Positions 1-9,056 of a stretch of 64,000 nt of DNA are shown here, piece after piece. Made by a program: the position numbers and the translations under genes. The notes beneath the pieces are model-generated. The model searched no databases. It saw only the letters and a program-made list of their open reading frames with translations, and had not been told where the DNA came from. The stretch is taken from contig JADCLS010000002.1 of assembly GCA_026702845.1 (NCBI GenBank), positions 186,001 through 250,000 of the forward strand, written 5' to 3'. The DNA is from Candidatus Heimdallarchaeota archaeon (GTDB lineage: Archaea > Asgardarchaeota > Heimdallarchaeia > Heimdallarchaeales > Kariarchaeaceae). How positions within the stretch are numbered: position 1 is the first letter of the stretch; each line of letters opens with the position of its first letter.

Positions 1-416
1 TCTGGTGAAACATTATTCATAGGCATGACAATGGCTTTTATTCCAGCACCCCCAAAATTGCCTGAAACTGTGATAACCTTGCCAGTCAATTCGATCTCAA
101 ATTCAAAATAAAAATTATGTGGAACAAGGACTGCTCCATCACCTTTGTTATCTGGTGTATAAACGTATGATCCATTATCATGGAATGCTTCCCATGAAGT
201 ATCCTTGGCATTGACAGAATATACTAGCAGAGTAGAATGCCCATCTAGAATAATTGATTTGGGCTCGTACTTTTCCTCTTTTGCAATGAATATTCCCGGA
301 GAGTTGATATCACTAAACATATCCTCAAAATCAACAAAATCATCGGGAATATTATCAGGGTCTTTTGTTAATACCACAGTTAAGTATTTCCCTTTACTAA
401 AATAAAGATTATCCAA
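1..416 (-). CDS. Unknown protein, N-terminal part only (runs off window)
   Basis: An open frame of 138 codons reads leftwards with no stop from a TTG at 414-416, directly after an in-frame TAA at 417-419. The codon use and mixed polar/hydrophobic composition look coding, and the reading frame leaves the window before its stop. The visible part is rich in Asp, Val and aromatic residues, with a beta-rich look and a Gly-rich stretch near the edge (FGGAG). No signal peptide, membrane segment or family motif is recognised. A later start at the ATG of MFSDIN (about 33 codons in) is possible. Function is unknown; it may be the upstream, same-strand neighbour or simply an unrelated gene. Confidence 0.65.
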   Translation of the reverse strand, partial: MDNLYFSKGKYLTVVLTKDPDNIPDDFVDFEDMFSDINSPGIFIAKEEKYEPKSIILDGHSTLLVYSVNAKDTSWEAFHDNGSYVYTPDNKGDGAVLVPHNFYFEFEIELTGKVITVSGNFGGAGIKAIVMPMNNVSP

Positions 417-484
417 TTAGAATAAAGCTTTCATCAGAATATGCAGAAATTTAATGATTCCATCAGTATTTATACCTTCAAGGA

Positions 485-1642
485 CTACTGTCGTTCAATC
501 CGATTGATTTTGATGTTTCTCTTCGCGAGCTCAGAGATGAAATCATCATGTGGAGTAACTCGTTCACCAGGAACAACTCCAAATTCATGGATTCGTCCAT
601 CAGCAATCATGATGCCAAGGATTGATATAGGAAATGCAGTCGTTCTAGCCATCGAGCTAAATCCAGTATTCTGATCATAGTGGTCGATGATCTCAAAAAT
701 TACTGTTTTTGGCAGGTTATCTACCTTACCTTTAACTTCTACCTTGACCAAAACTAAATCTGGTTCTTGCTGAGGTAAGGTTTTTTGCAAACAATACTCC
801 ACCACCTCCCGTGGAGTGGTATTTTTGTAGGGTTCAGAACTCAATAAACCGAATTCTTTTAGGAATTGAATAAATTGACAATGGCCAGCATAACGAATTG
901 TCTTATAATCAAGTGATTGGATTTGATTCTCAAATAGAGAAGGTAATGAAGAGGTACCACCTGCGGTCTGAAATGCCTCCAGTTTAGGAAATTCCTGAGA
1001 TTCAAATGAAACTTCCTCCAATTCAGTCAAGGAAGAGACTTTTATGAGTTTTCTATCACGAATAACCTCTGCATCCTCTAAATACTCATTTGTCAATCCA
1101 CGAATAGAGAAAACTTGCTGGTAATTTAAGATGGTCTTCGGATGTTGAGGTAGCCCACCGACACGTATCTTACAGCTATCCAACTCGTCCATTTCATACA
1201 TTAATCCTGCTGCAAGCACATTGGCCATACCTGGTGCCAAACCACAATCTGGGATAATGGTCACTTTTTCTTCTTTTGCCCTATCGGTCATTGCATGCTG
1301 TGCATGCACAATGTCAGGATTACCCCCAAGATCAAGGAAATTTACTTGAGCATCGATACAAATCTTAGTGAGATAGGCATTAAATTTGTAATCAATTGCA
1401 CCGAACACTACTTTAATACCATATTTGGCAAATTGATCCGGGAGATCACTGGTTTTCTCAAGTTCCAATTGAAGGGGAAGTGCAGTGAATCGATCTTTAG
1501 GAAAGAATGTTGTAAGCTCTTCCCTTCTTTTCTCAAATAGCTCAAAACCGTAAACATGTGCATCAGTATTGTTGATGAGATCAAAGCAAATTGCCTTACC
1601 CATCATACCCAAACCTAGTACTGCAAAGTTATCCATACTCAT
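485..1642 (-). CDS. Saccharopine dehydrogenase-like NAD(P)-dependent oxidoreductase
   Basis: The protein opens with a Rossmann nucleotide-binding motif (VLGLGMMGKA) within the first 20 residues, which is typical of the saccharopine dehydrogenase / lysine 6-dehydrogenase group. A second family signature is the segment PDCGLAPGMANVLAAG near residue 130, seen in L-lysine dehydrogenase-like proteins. About 386 residues is usual for the family. The frame extends upstream to 1705, but the added residues do not look like part of the fold, so the ATG at 1640-1642 (or the one two codons later) is chosen. Members oxidise or reduce amino-acid derivatives such as lysine or saccharopine; the substrate here cannot be read from sequence. 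No lysine-pathway genes lie beside it. Confidence 0.8.
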   Translation of the reverse strand: MSMDNFAVLGLGMMGKAICFDLINNTDAHVYGFELFEKRREELTTFFPKDRFTALPLQLELEKTSDLPDQFAKYGIKVVFGAIDYKFNAYLTKICIDAQVNFLDLGGNPDIVHAQHAMTDRAKEEKVTIIPDCGLAPGMANVLAAGLMYEMDELDSCKIRVGGLPQHPKTILNYQQVFSIRGLTNEYLEDAEVIRDRKLIKVSSLTELEEVSFESQEFPKLEAFQTAGGTSSLPSLFENQIQSLDYKTIRYAGHCQFIQFLKEFGLLSSEPYKNTTPREVVEYCLQKTLPQQEPDLVLVKVEVKGKVDNLPKTVIFEIIDHYDQNTGFSSMARTTAFPISILGIMIADGRIHEFGVVPGERVTPHDDFISELAKRNIKINRIERQ

Positions 1643-1858
1643 ACCACAAGAAAATAGTATTAATGCACTGCGTGATTCATTACCCGGGTCGTGGAGATTA
1701 TTCACAAAAATTGATATTATTATCCAAATTTCGAAAAAATTATCAAGATAGTCACATAAAAAAAATATTTTTTTGCGCTATATTTGGAACGATATACTCT
1801 AGTTAATTAAGAGAAACCTCATGATTAAAGTATAGATTACACTATCGGGTCGATAATT

Positions 1859-2788
1859 GTGGGAATTACTGTATTCATTATTCAACGAAATGGCAATGCG
1901 AATGAAACTAGATTTACCAGATCAACGATATCAAACGAACGATTAGTTGCGGTTGTTGATGAAGTAAATCAAACACTTTGGGTTTTTAATGGTAAGAACA
2001 TCCATTCTGAGACGAAAAGACTTGGTGCATATACGATTGATGAAATAAATGAGAAATATAAATTCGAAATCAAGGAAATTTCAAGCTCCGAATGGAAAGA
2101 AAAGTCTGCCTATCTCTATGATCTTTCAAAGGGCAAAATTGATGAGGAAAAGATACCTCAACAAGATGTAATTGAGGAGAAAACTGTGGTAGAAGAGAAA
2201 ATCGAGGTTAAGGAGGAAGAGAATTTAGCTGAAAAGGACCTTGAAGAATCTACACCTATCTCAGATACAGAAATTGATCGAATAACAGAACAAGCAAAAA
2301 AACAAAAAGAAAAATATAATCTTTACGGAGAAACTGAGGAAGAACAAGCAGAAGCCAAATCAAACCTTGCAAAGGTAGGATTTGCTCCCCTACCGACTTC
2401 TCGAGGCATTGAACAGACAAAGTACCAAGATCCATATATGATCAAAAAACAGACTCCCAGAACTCCTGAAAGTATTCCTGCACCAGCTGTTGAGGAACCA
2501 ACAAAACCTGAACTAGATGAGCAATTTGTTTTAGCTGGTGATCGAGCAACAGGAGAAGTAATGATTGATCAATTCCAGATATCTTATTATGAGCAGTCTG
2601 GAGGATCGAATTTCATTCTAATCAAGGAATTGACTAATAAGATAAACAATTCTAGTGAATTCAAACATGTAGAAGATTTTGTAGAGGCAATTAACAATTT
2701 GTGTGAACGCAATGCTACCCAACTAACTGCCAAGAAAGTATTAGAAAAACAACTTGATGTCCTTATTAAGACATTATATAGAAATTAA
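1859..2788 (+). CDS. Protein with possible gelsolin-like N-terminal domain and acidic linker
   Basis: Three parts are visible in 309 residues. Residues 1-90 contain LVAVVDEVNQTLWVFNGK followed by a Glu/Lys helix, which resembles the core pattern of a gelsolin repeat (a strand ending in Asp, then an Ile-Tyr-Val-Trp-x-Gly type strand, then a helix). Residues 95-190 are a Glu/Lys-rich, probably coiled or disordered linker. Residues 215-309 form a compact predicted alpha/beta tail with no recognised family. The start is a GTG; no strong Shine-Dalgarno is seen. It is followed after 47 bases by the KaiC-fold gene on the same strand. The gelsolin assignment is inference from one motif and could be wrong; the safe statement is a conserved-looking protein of unknown function. 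Confidence 0.7.
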   Translation: MGITVFIIQRNGNANETRFTRSTISNERLVAVVDEVNQTLWVFNGKNIHSETKRLGAYTIDEINEKYKFEIKEISSSEWKEKSAYLYDLSKGKIDEEKIPQQDVIEEKTVVEEKIEVKEEENLAEKDLEESTPISDTEIDRITEQAKKQKEKYNLYGETEEEQAEAKSNLAKVGFAPLPTSRGIEQTKYQDPYMIKKQTPRTPESIPAPAVEEPTKPELDEQFVLAGDRATGEVMIDQFQISYYEQSGGSNFILIKELTNKINNSSEFKHVEDFVEAINNLCERNATQLTAKKVLEKQLDVLIKTLYRN

Positions 2789-2835
2789 TTTGCTCAAATT
2801 GGCAATCTGTATCAAGTAAAGTTTTATTTTAAAGT

Positions 2836-3636
2836 ATGATTGGCAGTAATATTATGTTAGATGGATTAGGTCAATCTAGTAATTGTAAATTTGGTTTATC
2901 AAGCCTAGATGTAACATTGAATGGAGGACTGAATCGTGGTGCCACGTATATTATAGAGCAGACTATCGGATCAGATGCAGACCCTGTCATTCTTAGTTTC
3001 CTTGCCAATGGACTACAGAGCATGGATTATACCTTCCTTTTGTCTACTGAACAAACCACAGATTATTACAAAAAAATCTTCCAGGGATTTGGTAGAAACT
3101 GGGATATGGAGATATCTACTGGTCGTTTACGTTTCATCGATGCTTTTTCAGGTAGCTTTCAAACTGGATTAAGCTCCTCAATGTTCATGGATGCAGCTGA
3201 TAATCAAGGGGTGATAAACATTCCCGATATAACCAATGCACGCGAAGTGAATGAGGGCATTCGACAAAGTCTCTTACATGTGAAAAAGGGTTTCAATGTG
3301 GGTATTCGAGGGGCCATTCTCAACTTCTCATCTATTATTCATACGTTTGGTGATAATAGTCAGGTGTTCACCTTTTTACAATCAAGAAGAGCGATGGATA
3401 AACTTGAAAATTCTACAACTATCCTTGCACTCAATGCTGATGCTCATGATCCAGTTCTCGTGAGAGGCCTGGAACATATGGTTGATGGAATATTGAGTGT
3501 AACACAGATAGGAAATACAGAGTATGGAGATCCATTAAATGAAATTGAGGTAATTCATATGAAATCACGAGTGGAACTCAATGGAAGAAAAGTGAGATAT
3601 TCATTCCAGAATGGCCGTTTGGTTGATATGGATTAG
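2836..3636 (+). CDS. RecA/KaiC-superfamily ATPase-like protein, Walker A lost
   Basis: The order of segments matches KaiC/RadA-type RecA-fold proteins: GLSSLDVTLNGGLNRGATYIIE at the start, then the position where the P-loop should be, then FLANGL, then a strand ending near TFLLSTEQ, and later strands ILNFSS and ILALNAD. Where family members have G-x-x-G-x-GKT/S, this protein has EQTIGSDADPV, with no lysine. It is 266 residues, about one RecA domain. Archaeal relatives include FlaH-like and regulatory KaiC-like proteins, and inactive copies act as scaffolds or sensors. Nucleotide hydrolysis therefore looks unlikely. It lies in a same-strand run with the possible gelsolin-like protein and the phosphoesterase. 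Confidence 0.75.
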   Translation: MIGSNIMLDGLGQSSNCKFGLSSLDVTLNGGLNRGATYIIEQTIGSDADPVILSFLANGLQSMDYTFLLSTEQTTDYYKKIFQGFGRNWDMEISTGRLRFIDAFSGSFQTGLSSSMFMDAADNQGVINIPDITNAREVNEGIRQSLLHVKKGFNVGIRGAILNFSSIIHTFGDNSQVFTFLQSRRAMDKLENSTTILALNADAHDPVLVRGLEHMVDGILSVTQIGNTEYGDPLNEIEVIHMKSRVELNGRKVRYSFQNGRLVDMD

Positions 3637-3693
3637 TGCAATTGTTTTGAAGAAATCACAAGCCATTTGAATGTTTAATCCTATTGTAGAACT

Positions 3694-4479
3694 ATGAGCA
3701 AGGATCTATTGCACTTGATGGATGAAATCTACATAGTGTCAGGAACTCCTTTTCTCATGATAAATGAACTCAAGGAGAATAAAAAATATTTAGTATGCAG
3801 TGATCTCCATCTTGGAATTGAGACTGAGACGAGGGTGGACTCAGCTCAAGTTAGCCAGGCAAGTCTCTCATTTTTCACTTTACTAAGAGCACTTGTGTTA
3901 GATTTGAAGATAACAGATTTGGTAATCAATGGAGATATCAAACATCATACTCATTCAGTAACGTTACAGGAGCTTGAGGAGTTAGAAGAATTATTTAGGA
4001 TAGTAGGAACACTTTCTGTGAAGCTACATCTGATCAAAGGAAATCATGACCTGTTACTGGATCCCATTCTTACTCGCTACAATCAATTCATGCAAGATAG
4101 CTTGGAACTGCATCGCAATGAAAAACGTATTTTTATCACTCATGGTGATGTGGATGTAAATGAAAATCAAGGAGATATCCTTATTATAGGTCATGAACAT
4201 CCCTCCTATGAACTAAGATCAGGATCTCTTGGAATAAAATTACCTGCATTTGTACTATGTGAAGGAGATTCTACAATATTAATACTTCCGGCAGCCAATC
4301 CGATATCCACGGGGAAAAATCTTCCTCGTCACCAATCAACCTTTCTTTCACCAATCCTACGAAATAGAGGGATCCATACCATGCAATGTTATCCTTTTGA
4401 TACTGAGACAGGTATCTTGCCGGTACCTCGTTTTGATTTCAGCAAGTTTGCTCTCACCTTTCAGAAAAGTGATAAATGA
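3694..4479 (+). CDS. Calcineurin-like metallophosphoesterase, COG1407 type
   Basis: The metal-binding blocks of the calcineurin-like superfamily are all present in order: SDLHLG (about residue 36), NGDIKH (about 87), KGNHD (about 114), ITHGD (about 145) and GHEHPS (about 161). These residues bind two divalent metals and hydrolyse phosphoester bonds. The short spacing and length of 261 residues fit the archaeal/bacterial COG1407 group of predicted ICC-like phosphoesterases, some of which sit beside helicases of DNA repair. Here no helicase adjoins it. The start ATG lies 57 bases after the preceding gene, so the two may share a transcript. The natural substrate is not known. Confidence 0.85.
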   Translation: MSKDLLHLMDEIYIVSGTPFLMINELKENKKYLVCSDLHLGIETETRVDSAQVSQASLSFFTLLRALVLDLKITDLVINGDIKHHTHSVTLQELEELEELFRIVGTLSVKLHLIKGNHDLLLDPILTRYNQFMQDSLELHRNEKRIFITHGDVDVNENQGDILIIGHEHPSYELRSGSLGIKLPAFVLCEGDSTILILPAANPISTGKNLPRHQSTFLSPILRNRGIHTMQCYPFDTETGILPVPRFDFSKFALTFQKSDK

Positions 4480-4497
4480 GTATTTAACTAGTATAGT

Positions 4498-5205
4498 ATG
4501 TGCGAAAGATCAAAGAAAACTGTACTAGCAATATTTGCCCATCCAGATGATGAGTTAGGTGTAGCTGGAACACTGGCAAATCATTCAGAAAGGGGGGATG
4601 ATGTTTATCTGGTCTTTCTCACCAAAGGGGAGAATGCCTCCACAATAACAGGAACACCTGATGAGATCAAAAGTAAGCGTATGGAACATACAAAGAAAAT
4701 TGAACAAATTCTAGGTGTGACGGTTAGATTTATGGATTTGCCTGATTCTCAGGTTGAATATAATATAAGCAATGGGTATAAAGTTGCTGAGATCATCAAG
4801 GAGTACCGACCAGATATTCTTATCAGCTGGAGCAAAATGTCTCGTGTTGGTTCTGGACATCCGGATCACAGACACACTGCATCATTGGTATTTGATGCCA
4901 TCTCCTATGCTAGGTACAAGAATGGATCATCTCAATTAGAGCCCTACCGGGAACATTTCAGCTATTACACGTATCTCAGTTTAGAGGATAAACCTCATTC
5001 ACAAATTGTGCTTGTGGATGTAACGGAGCAAGAGGGTCGTATAAGGGAGTTTATTAATGTATACAAGGAAGCATATGGAGATTGGCCAGTTGAAGATTAT
5101 AAATTTGGGAGTTTAGCATATTACGGTAGGAAAGGAAGAGTGCATTATGCTGAATGCTTTGACCGTATGTTTGTTAAGGGTCCAGTGGGAACATTATTGG
5201 AATAA
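4498..5205 (+). CDS. PIG-L / LmbE family N-deacetylase
   Basis: The zinc-binding motif AHPDDE at about residue 14 and the second motif GHPDHR at about residue 120 are the hallmarks of the PIG-L/LmbE family. Members remove acetyl groups from N-acetylglucosamine in glycolipids or thiol precursors, using the first Asp as base. At 235 residues the protein is a single complete domain, without a membrane anchor, so it acts in the cytosol or at the inner membrane face. It starts 19 bases after the phosphoesterase and reads the same way, which suggests co-transcription. The substrate in this organism, such as a GlcNAc-linked lipid or a small-molecule conjugate, cannot be told from sequence. Confidence 0.88.
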   Translation: MCERSKKTVLAIFAHPDDELGVAGTLANHSERGDDVYLVFLTKGENASTITGTPDEIKSKRMEHTKKIEQILGVTVRFMDLPDSQVEYNISNGYKVAEIIKEYRPDILISWSKMSRVGSGHPDHRHTASLVFDAISYARYKNGSSQLEPYREHFSYYTYLSLEDKPHSQIVLVDVTEQEGRIREFINVYKEAYGDWPVEDYKFGSLAYYGRKGRVHYAECFDRMFVKGPVGTLLE

Positions 5206-5214
5206 CTAGAATTA

Positions 5215-5898
5215 TTAAATTACATCCAATGCAAGGAATAATCCCTTTTTACCTCGATATTTTGTATTATTGACAGTAATTCTCCAAAATGAATCCACAT
5301 CTCTCTCTTCAAGCTGTTTTCGAGCTGATTTCTCCCCAAAAGCTGCCAATGCGAATAATCCCATGGTAATAATCTCTTCATTATCACTTATATCCACAAT
5401 CTCCTGAATTAGGTTTTTTGCCTTCTTGTATTTCCAAATCCCAAGTGCCTCAATGCAATTCTGCTTTGCAAGAGGATAAGTCTCTTGAGATAGATGAAGA
5501 AAAATTTCACCCGCCAATTGCTGCGCATCAGCTAATATCATACTTCGGATGGCGGTAGTTCGGATTTTATCATCTGTATCATTGAGAAATGCAGACAATA
5601 TTTTAGGTACATTACTATTCTTCAGCTTTCCCAGCTCATGAATGGCATTTATTTTCACATATGTATCTTGATGTTCTCCAATCACACGTTTTAACTCTTC
5701 AAAAGATTTTTCCTTCATGATTTCAACATATGCCTGAATGGCAATTTGCTGTGCAGTTGTTGAGGGATCCTCCCATACCATCGATTTTAGGTATGGTGCT
5801 TCTTTCTCAGTTCCATTCTCGCCCAAATCGCTGGCAGCTTTTACTCTAGTTGTTGCATCTTCTGATTTCAATTTCTCGAGAGTATCTTCCAATGACAT
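5215..5898 (-). CDS. HEAT-repeat protein
   Basis: The 227 residues consist of about six helical pairs of the HEAT type, for example residues 1-30 with ATTRVKAASDLGENGTEKE, then TTAQQIAIQAYVEIM, then TYVKINAIHELGKLKNSNVP and KIRTTAIRSMILADAQ. The regular Asp/Val-x-Ala-Leu-Gly pattern is clear. Such proteins are solenoids that bind partner proteins; PBS-lyase-like HEAT proteins are common in archaea. No catalytic motif is present. It converges on the PIG-L gene, with 9 bases between the two stop ends, so it is a separate transcript. The partner is unknown. Confidence 0.8.
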   Translation of the reverse strand: MSLEDTLEKLKSEDATTRVKAASDLGENGTEKEAPYLKSMVWEDPSTTAQQIAIQAYVEIMKEKSFEELKRVIGEHQDTYVKINAIHELGKLKNSNVPKILSAFLNDTDDKIRTTAIRSMILADAQQLAGEIFLHLSQETYPLAKQNCIEALGIWKYKKAKNLIQEIVDISDNEEIITMGLFALAAFGEKSARKQLEERDVDSFWRITVNNTKYRGKKGLFLALDVI

Positions 5899-6075
5899 AT
5901 GATGAACCCTTCTACATCTAATTTAAGTTTCTATTTTTGTGTCAATTGGAATGAGTATACAGGTTTAAATGCATTGAAAGAAGTTCTGATCATTAATAAA
6001 AACTCTCGACAGTTCACAACCATTACAATTCATTTTAAATATCATAATTCGACTTGATTAGTATAGGTGCAATAG

Positions 6076-7389
6076 TTGAGCCAAGAAGATCTAGATAGCT
6101 ATATAAGCAGACTAATGAGTGAAAGCGAAGATGCTGGAACACTCAAGAAGGTAACCCTACAGATCAATCGAGTAGGAGGTCTGCTTGCGGATAAGAAAGG
6201 AGAATTTTACAACCAGCTGAAGGATATTGAAGAAGGCGTAGGAAACGCCGAAGAGGATTTTGAAGACATCGTTGAGCTGCTTATGGAAACCCCTATGGCA
6301 GGGTTTGATTTCAGTAGACTAAATATCTACAAGAAAATTAACCCCAAAGCGATTCCAGCGGCAAAACCCGCATCTACTGCACCAACTGCAGCCACTCCAG
6401 CCCCATCTGGCCCCTCAATCCCTGTGGGACCAACTTCTGCAGGACCCAGTGCACCTGCTGCTCAACCGGGTGCCCCTGGTCCAGGATTACCTACCTTACC
6501 CTCCACAGGACCTGCTCCCGCAGGACCACAGGCTGCAGCTCCGGGTCCATCTACACCTGCTGCTGGTGGACCTAATTTATCTGCAGGACCTTCTGTTCCT
6601 GCTGCTGCACCGGCTGCGGGTGGACCTAATCTATCCTCTGCACCTGCAGGTCCCAACCTCAGTGCAGCACCTGCAGGACCATCTTCAGGAGGAGGACCCA
6701 ACCTATCTGCAGCTCCGGCAGGTCCTAACCTCAGTGCTGCACCTGCAGGACCGTCTTTAGGAGGAGGAGGCCCTAACCTATCTGCTGCACCCAGTGGACC
6801 AAGTCTTGGAGGACCAAGCCCTAGTGGACCACCGGGAGGAGGCTTAGGAAGTGCAATTGCAGATGGACTAGCATCATTAAAACCAGCACCTCAAGGAGGA
6901 GGACCGAGTGCACCTAGCGGACCCTCAGGACCCGGCGGTCCCCCAGGTGGCGGAGGCCTTTCTAGTCAGATCTCTGCAGGTCTTGCTGGTTTAAAACCAG
7001 CACCTAAACGTGAGGAAGCACCATCTGGCCCCGGTCCAGGAGCACCTGGAGGAGGAGGGCTTGCTAGCCAGATATCCGCGGGTTTAGCAGGTTTGAAGTC
7101 AGTACCTAAGGATGAGATAAAAGATGCATCGTCTGCTGCACCTCGTGGAGCTGGACCCATGGGCTTTGATCCAAAGGCAGCACTTGCTAATCTGAAAAAA
7201 GCACCACGTAAAGAGGAAAGCAGCGCTAAGAAATCCGAATTCGCTTCTATCCTTGAGAAACGCAAAGCATCCAGTGAGGAGCGTGCCAAGGCCAAGGAGG
7301 ATGAGGATGAGGAAGAAGCCCCATCAACCGAGAGCGACAGAGAAGCTTTGCAAGCAAAGTTACGGCAGGCATTCAAGAAATCAGGGTAA
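6076..7389 (+). CDS. Pro/Gly/Ala-rich protein with repeated WH2-like motifs
   Basis: Residues 1-95 form a helical, non-repetitive domain (start TTG; few other options in frame). Residues 95-285 are low complexity, rich in Pro, Gly, Ala and Ser, with a recurring unit GPNLSAAPAGPS. After this come three near-copies of a 16-residue motif with the pattern L-x-x-x-I-x-x-G-L-x-x-L-K, at about residues 254-270, 293-310 and 327-344, for example SQISAGLAGLKPAPK, and a fourth looser one (PKAALANLKKAPRK, about 366-379). The last 55 residues are charged and helical. This pattern resembles actin-binding WH2/GAB motifs next to profilin-binding proline-rich tracts, as in WASP, WIP and Ena/VASP, although the Gly to Leu-Lys spacing is one residue longer than canonical. 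Cytoplasmic. Function is inferred. Confidence 0.8.
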   Translation: MSQEDLDSYISRLMSESEDAGTLKKVTLQINRVGGLLADKKGEFYNQLKDIEEGVGNAEEDFEDIVELLMETPMAGFDFSRLNIYKKINPKAIPAAKPASTAPTAATPAPSGPSIPVGPTSAGPSAPAAQPGAPGPGLPTLPSTGPAPAGPQAAAPGPSTPAAGGPNLSAGPSVPAAAPAAGGPNLSSAPAGPNLSAAPAGPSSGGGPNLSAAPAGPNLSAAPAGPSLGGGGPNLSAAPSGPSLGGPSPSGPPGGGLGSAIADGLASLKPAPQGGGPSAPSGPSGPGGPPGGGGLSSQISAGLAGLKPAPKREEAPSGPGPGAPGGGGLASQISAGLAGLKSVPKDEIKDASSAAPRGAGPMGFDPKAALANLKKAPRKEESSAKKSEFASILEKRKASSEERAKAKEDEDEEEAPSTESDREALQAKLRQAFKKSG

Positions 7390-7508
7390 ATCAGTAATTT
7401 TCATCATAAATGAAGATTTAGATAATTAAATGTATATAGTCTAGTAAATCAGATTCCTATCAGATGATTATCACAACAAAAATAATAGTTGACAACTAGA
7501 GTAGATTC

Positions 7509-8054
7509 ATGAGCCAACCCATTGTTGTGGATATCATTTCCAATTCACTTACCATCTGGAATTACCAGCAGGCAAATCAAATCTATGAAATGGGCTATTT
7601 TGGCAAACCATTAGGTGTACGGAAGGCAACTCCAGGTCAGGAGATCAACAGGCCTCTATCACTATCTCTTTTTGATGGGCTCTACCTGCTTGAGATGGGT
7701 GTAGTACAGATTCGCAAGGGTAGGCTACTCAGCAAGGAAGAGTATATTCAGTATGCTGATGAGCACTTTGAGGATTTCAAGGATAAATACGTCATCTACA
7801 AGGAATTCAGGGATAAAGGATATGTTGTCAGACCGGGGATGAAATTCGGTACTGATTTCATCATCTATGAAAAGGGGCCTGGTATTGATCACTCAAAATA
7901 TGCAGTATTGGTGGAGAAGGATGATAGCCAGTTGAGTGCAATCAATATTGTTCGTGCAGGAAGACTTGCCCACTCTGTCAAGAAAACCTTCCTCATTGCC
8001 ACCAAGATGGGAGATGCCCATCGATACTTCAGCTTCACACGTTTCAAATTGTAG
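7509..8054 (+). CDS. endA: tRNA-splicing endonuclease EndA
   Basis: The C-terminal catalytic domain of archaeal tRNA-intron endonuclease is recognisable: the G-x-K-F-G-(T/A)-D-F motif (MKFGTDFIIYEKGP, about residues 116-130), a conserved His in GIDHSKYAV (about 135) and a Lys in VKKTFLIA (about 157), giving the Tyr/His/Lys type active site seen in the family. The N-terminal part (1-90) is the usual partner domain. At 181 residues it is the size of the short, homotetramer-forming or heterotetramer catalytic form. It cuts bulge-helix-bulge introns out of pre-tRNA. The window itself holds a tRNA-Trp with two introns, one in the T-loop, which is a substrate for this enzyme class. Confidence 0.93.
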   Translation: MSQPIVVDIISNSLTIWNYQQANQIYEMGYFGKPLGVRKATPGQEINRPLSLSLFDGLYLLEMGVVQIRKGRLLSKEEYIQYADEHFEDFKDKYVIYKEFRDKGYVVRPGMKFGTDFIIYEKGPGIDHSKYAVLVEKDDSQLSAINIVRAGRLAHSVKKTFLIATKMGDAHRYFSFTRFKL

Positions 8055-8108
8055 ATATATCACTGCAACTTATGCAACAATTATATTCAGTGTAGTTGAG
8101 GATAATAT

Positions 8109-8924
8109 GTGATACTTTTCTATATTCTTCTCGGTATTATTCAGGGTATACTAGAATGGTTACCGGTTAGTTCAGAGGGTCAACTTGTACTTATAGCATT
8201 ATGGCTGGAACAGACCACTGCAGATGATGCACTCACCTTGGCATTCTGGTTACATTTGGGTACTATGACTGCAGTACTCTGGGTGTTCAGAAAGGAATGG
8301 ATCCAGATCATAGATATCAGGCAAGCAGACCCTGAGAAGTATCGATCGTTGTTGATTATAACAACCATTGGAACAGCACTCATTGGAATCCCTATCAAGA
8401 TCTTATTACTTGATCTCATTGATGTCGAACAGGTTGCCTTAATTTTCATGTGGATCATAGCCATTTCTCTGCTACTAACTGGAGGATTGCTTTACTATTC
8501 ACGTAGAGATCGAGATTATGATGATTTCTCTTCTTCTCTAAGTGATCTGAGTTTGCGACAACAGTTTTTAGTTGGTTGTGCACAAGGGTTGACGATTATT
8601 CCAGGTATCTCACGTTCTGGAACAACGGTATCTGCTCTTCTGCTATGTAGACAAGATACTGAGAGTGCATTTCGTGGTTCTTTTCTGATGGCAGTACCAG
8701 CATCATTGGGATCAGTTGTATTGGATCTGCTCTTTGCAATCCTTGATGATGAACCACTTATCGGGGATCTTGAATGGTGGGGGATTCTAATAGCAATATT
8801 TTTTGCATTCATCTTTGGTGTACTCACCATGCATTCACTCATCAGGGTGGCGAGAAAATATAATTTTGCTGTTATCACAAGTTCACTGGGTATCTTTGTT
8901 ATTCTATTCCTTATTTTTCTATGA
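8109..8924 (+). CDS. uppP: UppP/BacA-family undecaprenyl- or polyprenyl-diphosphate phosphatase
   Basis: Both signatures of the UppP family are present: the N-terminal GIIQGILEWLPVSSEGQ with Glu and Ser residues at about 9-26, and GISRSGTT at about residue 172. Some eight hydrophobic segments span the 271 residues, which is the usual length. The enzyme removes a phosphate from polyprenyl diphosphate at the outer membrane face, recycling the lipid carrier for glycan assembly; in archaea the carrier is dolichyl- or polyprenyl-phosphate. The start is a GTG at 8109. The gene follows endA by 54 bases on the same strand. Glycan genes later in the window (GlmS, the nucleotidyltransferase) fit the pathway but are not linked. 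Confidence 0.9.
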   Translation: MILFYILLGIIQGILEWLPVSSEGQLVLIALWLEQTTADDALTLAFWLHLGTMTAVLWVFRKEWIQIIDIRQADPEKYRSLLIITTIGTALIGIPIKILLLDLIDVEQVALIFMWIIAISLLLTGGLLYYSRRDRDYDDFSSSLSDLSLRQQFLVGCAQGLTIIPGISRSGTTVSALLLCRQDTESAFRGSFLMAVPASLGSVVLDLLFAILDDEPLIGDLEWWGILIAIFFAFIFGVLTMHSLIRVARKYNFAVITSSLGIFVILFLIFL

Positions 8925-9056
8925 CCCAGAAGTACTTGTGATCCTGAGGAGATATGTGAGGACCGATAGCTGAATCAAGAAGAGTGACCAACTCCATTCT
9001 TTCTTCCATCTTCAACTGTGTGATCTTGATATTATGAGACCCCTCTGCTTCAACCC

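Noticed and set aside
6462..7376. Gly/Pro/Ala- and Ser-rich open frames on the minus strand and a Leu-rich one on the plus strand
   Set aside because: Shadows of the biased codon pattern in the proline-rich gene.
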